Source: SLID01 sp041667545 | GTDB taxonomy: Bacteria; Omnitrophota; Gorgyraeia; Tantalellales; Tantalellaceae | Direction: 5' to 3' | NCBI GenBank assembly: GCA_041667545.1 | Contig: JBAYES010000053.1 | Coordinates: 1 to 13,187 of the forward strand | DNA: 13,187 nt | Part shown: one piece after another, positions 1-6,189 of the stretch | How positions within the stretch are numbered: the stretch's first letter is position 1 | Layout: every line of letters begins with the position of its first letter | The notes under the pieces: model-generated | What the model was told of the DNA's origin: nothing | The model's database searches: none | Seen by the model: the letters and a program-made list of their open reading frames with translations, nothing else | Program-made: the position numbers and the translations under genes

Positions 1-2
1 CC

Positions 3-122
3 GAGACGTATCTTGACCGTGAAGCCTGGACCAGGAAGTCCGTGCTTAACACGTCCAATTCGGGAATGTTCTCCAGCGATAGGACGGTATCGGAATACGC
101 CGAAAAAATATGGGGCGTATGA
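3..122 (+). CDS. glgP: Glycogen/starch phosphorylase, C-terminal end (partial)
   Basis: The window opens inside this gene, and only the last 39 codons and a TGA stop are present. The enzyme family phosphorolyses alpha-1,4-glucan to glucose-1-phosphate with a pyridoxal phosphate cofactor. The fragment reads as a classic phosphorylase tail: a W-T-R-K segment, then LNTSNSG, then FSSDRTVSEYAEKIW before the stop. This matches the ending of bacterial GlgP/MalP proteins, where the Ser-Asp-Arg-Thr-(I/V)-x-Glu-Tyr segment is highly conserved. No catalytic residues are in view, so GlgP cannot be told from MalP here. The helicase start follows 28 bases downstream on the same strand, which suggests co-transcription. 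Confidence 0.82.
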   Translation, partial: ETYLDREAWTRKSVLNTSNSGMFSSDRTVSEYAEKIWGV

Positions 123-150
123 AGATGTACACCGCAAAGAAAGACGGGCC

Positions 151-2241
151 ATGAAAAAGTATATTCTGCACCAGTCACACGGTGAAATAGAGACCCATAT
201 AGATTTCAAGGGTAACCTTAACGAAAGGCAGTATGAGGTGGTTACCGGGGCCGAAGGGCCGTGTCTTGTTCTTGCCGGCGCCGGAAGCGGAAAAACGCGC
301 ACTCTCATATACCGTCTCGCGTATCTTTTGGAACGCGGGGTTCCTCCCCGGAACATACTTCTCATGACATTCACCAATAAGGCCGCTAATGAAATGCGCT
401 CCCGTACGGAAATGCTTCTCGGGTATCAGCCAAAAGGACTTTGGAGCGGGACCTTTCACCATGTCGGGAACAGGTCCCTGCGAATGTACGCGCACGAGCT
501 TGGGATAAGCCCGGATTTCGGCATACTTGACCAGAACGATTCATCGGATGTCATAAAGGCGTGCATTAAAAAAGCCCGGGGAAAGACCAAAGACCCGGAA
601 TTTCCGAGAGCATCGGTACTGCAATCCATAATAAGCCTGTCAGCGAATACCGGTTCTTCAATAGCGGATATCGTGGATAAAAGATATCCATATTTTTTAA
701 GAGTCCTGGAAGAGATAAAATCGGTGGGCGCCATGTATGCCGCGAAAAAAAGAGAGTCCGGCAATATGGATTATGACGACCTTTTGAGCAAATGGAAGTG
801 GCTGCTTGAGAACGTTCCTTCCGCCCGGGACAGGTTCAGTTCCGAGTTCGAGTACATAATGGTAGACGAATATCAGGATACCAATTTTCTCCAGGCGGAT
901 ATAGTGGACATATTGGGTTCCCGGCACAGGAATGTGCTTGTCGTGGGGGATGATGCCCAGTCGATATACTCTTTCCGGGGCGCGAGGGTGGAGAACATAC
1001 TGAGTTTTCCCGAAAAATTCAAAGATGCAAAGGTTTTCAAACTTGAGACCAATTACCGTTCCAGCCCGGATATCCTTGATTTGGCGAATGATTCACTTTC
1101 CCGGAACCGAGCTCAGTTCAAAAAAGAACTTAAAGCGGTTAATCCTCGCATTGACGCTCCGGCTCTTGTTGAGGTAAAGGACCTTTACGCTCAGGCGTCT
1201 TTCGTGGCCCAGAGGGCGATGGAGCTGATATCCGAAGACGTTTCCGGGGCGGGGGATATAGCCGTTCTTTTCAGGGCGCATTACCAGTCTGCTGAACTTG
1301 AAATGGAACTTACCAAAAGGGGTATACCTTATGTGGTAAGAGGGGGCATAAGATTTTTTGAACAGGCGCATGTAAAAGACGTTCTTTCGTATTTACGGGT
1401 AGTATCTAACCCTTCGGATGAGACGGCGTGGTTGCGTGTCCTTGCTCTCTGTCCCGGAATAGGCCCGGGTTACGCCGAGAAGATATACAGCGCTTTCCGT
1501 TCGAGCGGCAGGCCCTTAATGCCGTATATAAGGAGCCAGGACCTTTCGGGGACTATTCCCCTGAAAGCGCGCGAAGGGTACAAGTTCTTCTCAAAAATAA
1601 TGAAAAAACTTACGGATCCCGCCATGGGTGATGTTCCCGGAAATATGATAGAGGCGGTTCTCGAAGAAGGATATGAGACTTATTTACTTGCCAACTTTGA
1701 CAATGCCAGGGACAGAATAGACGACATACATGAGGTGGTGAATTTTTCGCACAGCTATTCCGCGCTCAGGGACTTTCTTAACGATATAACCCTTAGAGAA
1801 AGTTTTAAGGGAGAGGTTTCTGATGCTCCGGAGGGAGGAAGCCTTATACTGTCCACCATACATCAGGCAAAGGGGCTTGAATGGGATACGGTTATGCTGA
1901 TAGGTCTTTCGGAGGGGCAATTCCCTCACCCCAAGGCCATGGGAGAGGACGCGGAAATGGAAGAAGAGAGGCGGCTTTTTTATGTGGCCGTTACAAGGGC
2001 AAGGAAGTACCTCTATCTTATGCACCCTGTAATGAGATATGACCACAGGGAGGGGCTTATCTTTTCAAAAAGATCAAGGTTCCTCGAGGAGCTTGACCCG
2101 GCGGTTTATGAGCTATGGGAAGTCTCTTCATCGTCAGGCGGACGGGAAAATGGTCTTTACTCAAATTACGGCGAAGACAGGGACGCCCAAAGATATTTAC
2201 GAACCGGAGACTTTGAGGATAATTTCGTGGAGCTCGACTGA
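151..2241 (+). CDS. uvrD: UvrD/PcrA/Rep-type superfamily 1A DNA helicase
   Basis: This is an ATP-dependent 3'-5' DNA helicase of 696 aa, of the type used in excision repair, restart of stalled forks and removal of recombinase filaments. All core SF1A motifs are visible in order: Q-motif region LNERQYEVV (23-31), Walker A GAGSGKT (43-49), motif Ia TFTNKAA (73-79), Walker B VDEYQD (238-243), motif III GDDAQSIYSFRG (266-277), motif IV NYRSSP (301-306), motif V STIHQAKGLEWD (568-579) and motif VI ERRLFYVAVTRAR (606-618). I chose the ATG at 151 because the homologous region begins just after it. The reading frame is open further upstream to position 13, but those codons overlap the phosphorylase 3' end. 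The Shine-Dalgarno is weak. The last 50 residues are acidic and low in similarity to the PcrA Tudor region. Choosing among UvrD, PcrA and Rep needs a tree. Confidence 0.93.
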   Translation: MKKYILHQSHGEIETHIDFKGNLNERQYEVVTGAEGPCLVLAGAGSGKTRTLIYRLAYLLERGVPPRNILLMTFTNKAANEMRSRTEMLLGYQPKGLWSGTFHHVGNRSLRMYAHELGISPDFGILDQNDSSDVIKACIKKARGKTKDPEFPRASVLQSIISLSANTGSSIADIVDKRYPYFLRVLEEIKSVGAMYAAKKRESGNMDYDDLLSKWKWLLENVPSARDRFSSEFEYIMVDEYQDTNFLQADIVDILGSRHRNVLVVGDDAQSIYSFRGARVENILSFPEKFKDAKVFKLETNYRSSPDILDLANDSLSRNRAQFKKELKAVNPRIDAPALVEVKDLYAQASFVAQRAMELISEDVSGAGDIAVLFRAHYQSAELEMELTKRGIPYVVRGGIRFFEQAHVKDVLSYLRVVSNPSDETAWLRVLALCPGIGPGYAEKIYSAFRSSGRPLMPYIRSQDLSGTIPLKAREGYKFFSKIMKKLTDPAMGDVPGNMIEAVLEEGYETYLLANFDNARDRIDDIHEVVNFSHSYSALRDFLNDITLRESFKGEVSDAPEGGSLILSTIHQAKGLEWDTVMLIGLSEGQFPHPKAMGEDAEMEEERRLFYVAVTRARKYLYLMHPVMRYDHREGLIFSKRSRFLEELDPAVYELWEVSSSSGGRENGLYSNYGEDRDAQRYLRTGDFEDNFVELD

Positions 2242-2245
2242 TTGA

Positions 2246-2311
2246 GGTGTCAGGCCTCCCCATTGGCCATTTTGATACTTCTGCTTTTGGCCAATGGGGA
2301 GGCCTGACACC
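2246..2311. repeat. Perfect 24-bp inverted repeat (REP-like hairpin)
   Basis: The left arm (2246-2269) and right arm (2288-2311) are perfectly complementary over 24 bp and are separated by an 18-base loop. The arms begin and end with GGTGTCAGGCCT / AGGCCTGACACC. The hairpin starts 5 bases after the helicase stop and ends 23 bases before the NUDIX start. No T-tract follows on either strand, so a classical intrinsic terminator is unlikely. The GTGTCAGGCCT ends resemble dispersed palindromic repeats associated with RAYT (IS200-like) transposases in several phyla. It probably affects mRNA stability or coupling between the two genes. Confidence 0.9.
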
Positions 2312-2334
2312 ACGGGAAAGAGGAGATCTTGGAC

Positions 2335-2757
2335 ATGGAGCAGGTGTCGGCGGGAGGCATAGTTTTCAAAAGGACCCCGGACGGGATAAAGGTCCTGCTT
2401 ATTAAGGACAGGTTCGGCTATTGGACATGGCCCAAAGGCCATCTGGAAGAGGGCGAGAGGCTTCAGGATGCCGCGGTTAGAGAAATACGGGAAGAGACGG
2501 GTATATCGGATCCGGATGTGATGGAAGAGATAGGCGTTCAGAAATACAGCTTTCCCTCGGGAGATGAGAATATTTCTAAGATCGTTCATATTTTTCTCAT
2601 GCGGTACACTGGAAATGAATCCCTCACGCCGCAGTTAGATGAGATATCCTCCGCGGAATGGTTTTCCCCGGAGGAGGCCATGGATAAAATAGGGTATGAG
2701 AATTCCCAAAATATTTTAGAGAGAGCTATAGTAACTTTTTCAAAAAAGAAAGGATAA
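2335..2757 (+). CDS. NUDIX hydrolase (MutT/Ap4A hydrolase-like)
   Basis: This is a 140-aa pyrophosphohydrolase of the NUDIX family, which cleaves nucleoside diphosphates linked to another moiety. The complete NUDIX box G-x5-E-x7-R-E-U-x-E-E-x-G-U is seen at residues 35-57 (GHLEEGE ... REIREETGI), so the metal-binding glutamates are intact. The segment WTWPKGHLEEGE is typical of the subgroup that hydrolyses diadenosine tetraphosphate or 8-oxo-nucleotides, but the substrate cannot be decided from sequence. I chose the ATG at 2335 over the in-frame TTG at 2329 because the AGGAG at 2321-2325 lies 9 bases from the ATG but only 3 from the TTG. The HAD phosphatase gene begins one base after the stop codon, so the two are almost certainly translated from one mRNA. 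Confidence 0.92.
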   Translation: MEQVSAGGIVFKRTPDGIKVLLIKDRFGYWTWPKGHLEEGERLQDAAVREIREETGISDPDVMEEIGVQKYSFPSGDENISKIVHIFLMRYTGNESLTPQLDEISSAEWFSPEEAMDKIGYENSQNILERAIVTFSKKKG

Positions 2758-2758
2758 G

Positions 2759-3382
2759 ATGACGGATACAAAAGTAAAAGCGGTTTTTTTTGACCTTGGC
2801 AATGTTCTGGTGAGGTTTGACGTTGGAATTCTTGGTAAAAGCCTTTCACCGCATTCCAAGGTCAAGGACCCTGATTTTGAGAGCTACGTAGCGGATTCGC
2901 CCGATGTGAACCGGTACATGGAAGGCAAGATCTCTTCATCGCAATTTTACAACCGCACAAAAAGGCATTTTAAACTGGATATCAGTTATTCCGATTTTTA
3001 CCGGGCATGGAACGGTATTTTCTATCCGTATCCCGAAGTAGAGAACATAGTCAGGAGCATAAAGAAGAAATATCCCGATATCCGGCTTATACTGGTATCC
3101 AACACCAATGAGACGCACTATTCTTATCTTGAGAAGGAATACGATGTGCTCGAGGCCTTTGACGAAAAGATACTTTCACATGAAGTCGGATGTCAAAAAC
3201 CCGATCCCGATATTTTTATGAAAGCTTTGTCAGTATCGGGCGCTCTTCCGAAAGACATCTTCTACACCGACGACCGGCTGGACCTCATAGAAGCCGCCAG
3301 GGTCATTGGGATAAGAGCCTACCAGTTCACTTCCCACGATAAACTCACATCAGACCTCGCCAAAGTGAATATTCTTGTGTAA
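2759..3382 (+). CDS. HAD-superfamily phosphatase (subfamily IA, YihX-like)
   Basis: This 207-aa protein belongs to the haloacid dehalogenase superfamily. Motif I is FFDLGNVL with the nucleophile Asp12, motif II has Ser114 (LVSNTN), motif III has Lys147 in HEVGCQKPDP, and motif IV is the Asp171-Asp172 pair in YTDDR. The position two after the nucleophile is Gly14 rather than the usual Asp. The same DLGN(V/I) pattern occurs in the sugar phosphatase YihX, so this does not mean inactivity. The stretch between motifs I and II forms the alpha-helical cap of class IA enzymes. The ATG lies just after the NUDIX stop, with a purine-rich GAAAGGA acting as ribosome site inside the end of that gene. The natural substrate is unknown. 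A role in clearing a small sugar or nucleotide phosphate alongside the NUDIX enzyme is an inference. Confidence 0.88.
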   Translation: MTDTKVKAVFFDLGNVLVRFDVGILGKSLSPHSKVKDPDFESYVADSPDVNRYMEGKISSSQFYNRTKRHFKLDISYSDFYRAWNGIFYPYPEVENIVRSIKKKYPDIRLILVSNTNETHYSYLEKEYDVLEAFDEKILSHEVGCQKPDPDIFMKALSVSGALPKDIFYTDDRLDLIEAARVIGIRAYQFTSHDKLTSDLAKVNILV

Positions 3383-3385
3383 ATC

Positions 3386-3491
3386 AGGGACGGTTCTCAA
3401 TCTGAACCTACACCTGTCCTCATCTCAAAGCTACACCTGTCCCAGATCCGAACCTACACCTGTCCTTATCTCAAAGCTACACCTGTCCCCT
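3386..3491 (+). repeat. Palindromic repeat with a 46-bp tandem duplication
   Basis: It begins with AGGGACGGTTCTCAATC (3386-3402), a sequence seen again at 3701-3717 and in inverse orientation at 5331-5347. From 3400 a 46-bp unit (3400-3445) is followed directly by a second copy (3446-3491) with very few changes. Each unit contains CCTACACCTGTCC and GCTACACCTGTCCC. The GGGAC...GTCCC pairing makes imperfect palindromes typical of REP-like elements. The corresponding block outside the other core copy is at 5266-5348. Confidence 0.85.
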
Positions 3492-3496
3492 CAGTG

Positions 3497-3690
3497 TTGT
3501 CATGCGCGGGTTGACTTACAGCAGGAAGGGCATGTGCTGCGCGCTTCGCTGCTTCGCCTGTTATTTCCACCATCGCGGTGTATGTGGCAGAAAGGCAGAA
3601 CATTTTTATCCTATCCGGCGGCGAATCCGCTCCAGTGCTCCCACATACCCTCCCTGCTGTTTTACGGATTCCTACTGGAGACGTCCCCGC
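3497..3690 (+). repeat. 194-bp dispersed core element, copy A
   Basis: This copy matches 5066-5259 in inverse orientation over exactly 194 bp. By eye I count about five substitutions and no gaps. The element starts with TTGTCATGCGCGGG and ends with GACGTCCCCGC. Long-range complementarity is visible inside it: 3518-3530 can pair with 3648-3660 (one mismatch in 13), and 3580-3587 pairs perfectly with 3641-3648. It also has a small GCGG-CGAAT-CCGC hairpin. The short reading frames crossing it resemble no protein I know. I read it as a noncoding mobile or structured element; transposition has not been shown. Confidence 0.85.
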
Positions 3691-3699
3691 TATCAGTAG

Positions 3700-3737
3700 C
3701 AGGGACGGTTCTCAATCCGAGCCTACACTTGTCCCTG
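3700..3737 (+). repeat. Short imperfect palindrome (AGGGACGGTTCTCAATC type)
   Basis: CAGGGAC (3700-3706) and GTCCCTG (3731-3737) form the closed ends of a 38-base imperfect palindrome. The inner sequence is that of the repeats at 3386-3402 and 5331-5347. It abuts the 3' side of core copy A with a 9-base gap. Confidence 0.8.
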
Positions 3738-3976
3738 TTAAACTTCATTACGAAGATCGTAGCATCTTTGATACAAGTGTCTGGTGTTTCCTGCGAGGGA
3801 CGTTCGATTTTCCCGGATAGAAAATATCTTCGCTCGACGGACGACCTCGTTCCCCCTATGGACTTCCGCGTAAGTTCCCAACTCCCCCCGAACACCAGAA
3901 CCTGGCAGGAGCACAGAGATCCAACTTAGAATGTTAATTGAATTCAAAACAAAATATTGATTAAATTAAGAAGGTA
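3738..3976. other. Intergenic stretch downstream of era and HAD; no gene recognised
   Basis: Short reading frames cross this stretch on both strands, but none has a convincing start, ribosome site or family resemblance. The inverted pair TCTGGTGTT / AACACCAGA (3780-3788 and 3890-3898) is about 100 bases apart and is weak evidence for structure. The last 50 bases before the era stop are AT-rich. No tRNA and no intrinsic terminator are visible. Confidence 0.5.
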
Positions 3977-4876
3977 CTATTCGTCGGAATATCCCAGTTC
4001 GCGGAGTGAGGAGGGGTTCTTTTTCCACTTCTCCGCCACTTTCACCCAGAGAGAAAGCCATATCTTGCGGGAGAGTAGAGGCTCTATTTCTTTTCGCGAG
4101 GCCTCGCCGATCTTTTTCATCATCTCGCCGTTTTTACCGATGAGTATGGATTTTTGCGATGTTCTTTCAACGAAAATAACGGCCGAAACTTCCAGCATAC
4201 CTCCCGGGGCCCTCTCTTCCATAGCTTCTACCGTCACGGCCACTGAATGCGGGATCTCCCGGAACGTGCGTTCGAGTATTTTTTCGCGGATGATCTCGCT
4301 TATCATGAAAGCGTCCGACTTATCGGTAAGCTGGTCTTCCGGGTAAAGGAACGGGCCTTCGGGAAGATAAGACTTAACTATTCTAAGCAGACCCTCAAGA
4401 TCGTCCGGGCTGAGCGCGCTCATCGGGAATATTTCATCGAAGGGATAAAAGTCGCGGGCTTTTTGTATGATGGGAAGCAGGGACCTTTTGTCTTTTACGC
4501 GGTCGGATTTGTTTATTACGAATATTACCTTTTTATCTCCGGCCGAGGCTATAAGGCGTTCACGTATATTTTCGTCGTCCTTGCCGAAAATCATGTGTTT
4601 TTCAGTCATAAAAAGGACTATATCACTTTCCATAATGGAAGACTCCGCTCTTGAGAGCATCATTTTGCCCAAAAGATCATGAGGCTTATGTATGCCCGGA
4701 GAGTCAACGAAGACTATTTGAGTTTCTTTATCGGAAAGTATTCCTCTGACATTGTCGCGCGTGGTTTCCGGCTTCGCGCTTGTTATGGCCACCTTTTCCT
4801 TAACGAGCCCGTTTATAACAGTGGATTTTCCCACATTCGGCCGTCCGCATATCGCTACAAACCCTGATCTTGTCAT
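3977..4876 (-). CDS. era: GTPase Era
   Basis: Era is an essential GTPase that binds the 3' end of 16S rRNA and assists 30S subunit assembly. The 299-aa product has the normal length. GTPase motifs are G1 GRPNVGKS (11-18), G2 PETTRDNVRG (36-45), G3 DSPG (58-61), G4 NKSD (122-125) and G5 SAL (153-155). A C-terminal KH RNA-binding domain follows, with the G-K-N-G loop at 247-250 and the typical WVKVAEKW and LRELGY ending. The ATG at 4876 fits the family start (TRSGFVAICGRPNVGKS). The frame is open further upstream to 4984, but that extension crosses the promoter and a repeat copy. No Shine-Dalgarno precedes the ATG. The gene is opposite in direction to its neighbours and is flanked by inverted repeats, so the segment may have been inverted. 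Confidence 0.96.
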   Translation of the reverse strand: MTRSGFVAICGRPNVGKSTVINGLVKEKVAITSAKPETTRDNVRGILSDKETQIVFVDSPGIHKPHDLLGKMMLSRAESSIMESDIVLFMTEKHMIFGKDDENIRERLIASAGDKKVIFVINKSDRVKDKRSLLPIIQKARDFYPFDEIFPMSALSPDDLEGLLRIVKSYLPEGPFLYPEDQLTDKSDAFMISEIIREKILERTFREIPHSVAVTVEAMEERAPGGMLEVSAVIFVERTSQKSILIGKNGEMMKKIGEASRKEIEPLLSRKIWLSLWVKVAEKWKKNPSSLRELGYSDE

Positions 4877-4885
4877 AATGCTGTG

Positions 4886-4914
4886 ATTATAACAGCGCCG
4901 CGGAGCGAAGTAAA
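4886..4914 (-). promoter_or_regulatory. Promoter of era, predicted near-leaderless
   Basis: On the - strand, TTTACT (4914-4909) is followed after exactly 17 bases by TATAAT (4891-4886), a perfect -10 hexamer. The era ATG begins only 9 bases after the -10 box. A start site at the usual 6-8 bases downstream would leave a 5' leader of about 1-3 bases, consistent with the absence of a Shine-Dalgarno sequence. Confidence 0.7.
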
Positions 4915-4930
4915 GAGTAAGTATCAGGAA

Positions 4931-4989
4931 GAAGCAGCGAAGCGCGCAACACATCCCCTTCCTGCTGTAAGTCAACCCGCGCATGACAA
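4931..4989 (-). repeat. Truncated third copy of the core element
   Basis: These 59 bases correspond, in inverse orientation, to the first 59 bases of core copy A, with about two differences. The copy stops abruptly 16 bases upstream of the era -35 box. It ends at the same TTGTCATGCGC boundary as the full copies, which supports that boundary as the true element end. Confidence 0.82.
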
Positions 4990-5011
4990 TACGTTCGCCG
5001 AATCGTACTCG

Positions 5012-5062
5012 GGGGTCAGACCCCTCCGATGCTGTTTGTCACATGCTCCGGCGTCTGACCCC
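5012..5062. repeat. REP-like palindrome with GGGGTCAGAC ends
   Basis: GGGGTCAGAC (5012-5021) is the exact inverse complement of GTCTGACCCC (5053-5062). A partly paired inner region follows (CCTCCG-ATG against CATGCTCCGG). GGGGTCAGACCCC-type ends are common in palindromes mobilised by RAYT/IS200-like transposases. No such transposase gene is present in this window. Confidence 0.83.
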
Positions 5063-5065
5063 ATT

Positions 5066-5259
5066 GCGGGGACGTCTACAGGAGGGATCCGTAAAACAGC
5101 AGGGAGGGTATGTGGGAGCACTGGAGCGGATTCGCCGCCGGATAGGATAAAAATGTTCTGCCTTTCTGCTACATACACCGCGATGGTGGAAATAACAGGC
5201 GAAGCAGCGAAGCGCGCAGCACATGCCCTTCCTGCTGTAAGTCAACCCGCGCACGACAA
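5066..5259 (-). repeat. 194-bp dispersed core element, copy B
   Basis: This is the inverted counterpart of 3497-3690, with the same length and about 97% identity by eye. The differences are single bases near the TTGTC end, in the middle (GTATGTGG reads GTATGTAG), and three close to the GACGTCCCCGC end. It lies between the GGGGTCAGAC palindrome and the 5266-5348 repeat block. Confidence 0.85.
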
Positions 5260-5265
5260 TACTGC

Positions 5266-5348
5266 GGGGACAGGTGTAGGATTGAGTTAGGGACAGATGT
5301 GGGATCAGATCTGGGACAGGTGTAGGATTGGATTGAGAACCGTCCCTG
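5266..5348 (-). repeat. Palindromic repeat block, inverse of the 3386-3491 block
   Basis: Read on the - strand it starts with CAGGGACGGTTCTCAATC and holds repeated CCTACACCTGTCCC units, as does the block beside copy A. The two blocks have diverged more than the cores. GGGAC (5313-5317) and GTCCC (5342-5346) close one imperfect palindrome. Its outer end is only 3 bases from the -35 box of the next operon. Confidence 0.8.
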
Positions 5349-5351
5349 CTA

Positions 5352-5380
5352 TTGAAGTGGTAAAACGTTTGTGTTATACT
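5352..5380 (+). promoter_or_regulatory. Sigma-70-type promoter of the membrane protein-purH-folC-mnmE operon
   Basis: TTGAAG (5352-5357) and TATACT (5375-5380) are separated by 17 bases. Transcription would begin near 5387, leaving a leader of about 34 bases with a strong AGGGAGG ribosome site (5408-5414) six bases before the ATG at 5421. Confidence 0.72.
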
Positions 5381-5420
5381 CCTCTTTGGTGAGACATTCA
5401 TATAAACAGGGAGGTTTGAA

Positions 5421-5621
5421 ATGGGTAAGATGTTAAGTGTTCTGGTAGGAGGTATAGTCCTGCTTCTGGGGCTTATACTTCTTGTTTCATGGTGGTTCGA
5501 ATTTATGTTCCTTTTAAGAGGGATGGTTCCGGGCATGCTTATACTTGGCGGGGCTGTGGCCGTTCTTGCCGGGATAAGCGAATTCAAGGATACGATCAAA
5601 AGCAAAACAGAGAAAAAATGA
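5421..5621 (+). CDS. Small two-helix inner-membrane protein, function unknown
   Basis: I do not recognise this 66-aa protein. Two hydrophobic segments are clear: about residues 5-25 (LSVLVGGIVLLLGLILLVSWW) and about 34-53 (GMVPGMLILGGAVAVLAGIS). They are followed by a charged, lysine-rich tail. The short link FEFMFLLRG contains one Arg, and the overall layout is a helical hairpin with both ends on the same side, likely cytoplasmic. The AGGGAGG site six bases upstream makes the start secure. The stop codon overlaps the start of the lipoprotein gene (ATGA), which points to translational coupling and perhaps a physical partnership. It is the first gene of the operon leading into purH. Confidence 0.8.
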   Translation: MGKMLSVLVGGIVLLLGLILLVSWWFEFMFLLRGMVPGMLILGGAVAVLAGISEFKDTIKSKTEKK

Positions 5622-6178
5622 CAAAAAGAGCGGGAATCTTTCTGTTAGTATCTTTGCTTATCGCGGGATGTCGGGGAGATATAGAGGAACTTGAGAAGAA
5701 GGTTCTTGAAAGGGATCCGTCTTTCCAGTCGGTACTCGACGAGAAGGCTCATATGCTGAAAGAGCTTGAGGAAACCCGAAAAAAATATTCCGAGAGAAAG
5801 CTTCTCATAGAGGGACAGATAGCCGCTCTCAGGCAGGAAATGGAAAGATCCCGCGGTGAATATACAGCCAGGGTAGAAAGAACAAAGAAAAAGCTTGAAC
5901 CCGAGATAACCGCTTTAAAGAACGAAATAAAGGCCAAGAGAAGGGCGATGGCGGTAAAGAATTCGGAGTTGAGAGCCATAGAAAAAAACATAAGCGAGAT
6001 AAAAGAACTTGTACAAAAAGGCAAAAACCTTGAGATGACCCAGGAAGAAATGAGAATGTGGAACGAGAGGATGACGGCTCTTCTTAAGAAAAGGGAAAGC
6101 GCGGTAAAAGAAAGAGACAAAATGATCTTCGATGCGGAAACGAACGAGCTTAAGATAAGAGTGATAGAGGCAAGATAG
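5618..6178 (+). CDS. Predicted coiled-coil lipoprotein
   Basis: The 186-aa product starts with a short basic n-region, a hydrophobic stretch (IFLLVSLL) and the lipobox LIAGC with Cys18, so it should be lipidated and anchored to a membrane facing the periplasm. Almost everything after Cys18 is highly charged and rich in Glu, Lys, Arg and Ala with heptad-like spacing (for example EKAHMLKELEETRKKY, and later KERDKMIFDAE), giving a long coiled coil with no enzymatic motif. I chose the ATG at 5618, which overlaps the previous stop, because it places the signal peptide at the N-terminus. The frame is open upstream, but that part shadows the membrane protein gene. Its role is unknown; an envelope scaffold or spacer is a guess. 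Confidence 0.85.
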   Translation: MTKRAGIFLLVSLLIAGCRGDIEELEKKVLERDPSFQSVLDEKAHMLKELEETRKKYSERKLLIEGQIAALRQEMERSRGEYTARVERTKKKLEPEITALKNEIKAKRRAMAVKNSELRAIEKNISEIKELVQKGKNLEMTQEEMRMWNERMTALLKKRESAVKERDKMIFDAETNELKIRVIEAR

Positions 6179-6189
6179 ACGGGAGAAAA

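Noticed and set aside
13..150. N-terminal extension of the helicase by 46 codons
   Set aside because: It overlaps the phosphorylase 3' end in another frame, has no family similarity and starts from a TTG without a ribosome site.
3400..3491. Possible CRISPR repeats
   Set aside because: The two 46-bp units are directly adjacent with no spacers, and there are no cas genes.
3786..3825. tRNA-like GTTCGATT segment
   Set aside because: No T-stem pairing and no acceptor, D or anticodon arms can be drawn around it.
4877..4984. 36-codon N-terminal extension of Era
   Set aside because: The added codons translate the promoter and a truncated repeat copy. The same peptide start appears in the other core copies, and Era normally begins near TRSGFVAICGRPN.
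4883..5290. 135-codon frame with an internal peptide repeat
   Set aside because: It is made of two core-element copies and a palindrome. The peptide repeat mirrors the DNA repeat, and there is no ribosome site or known family.
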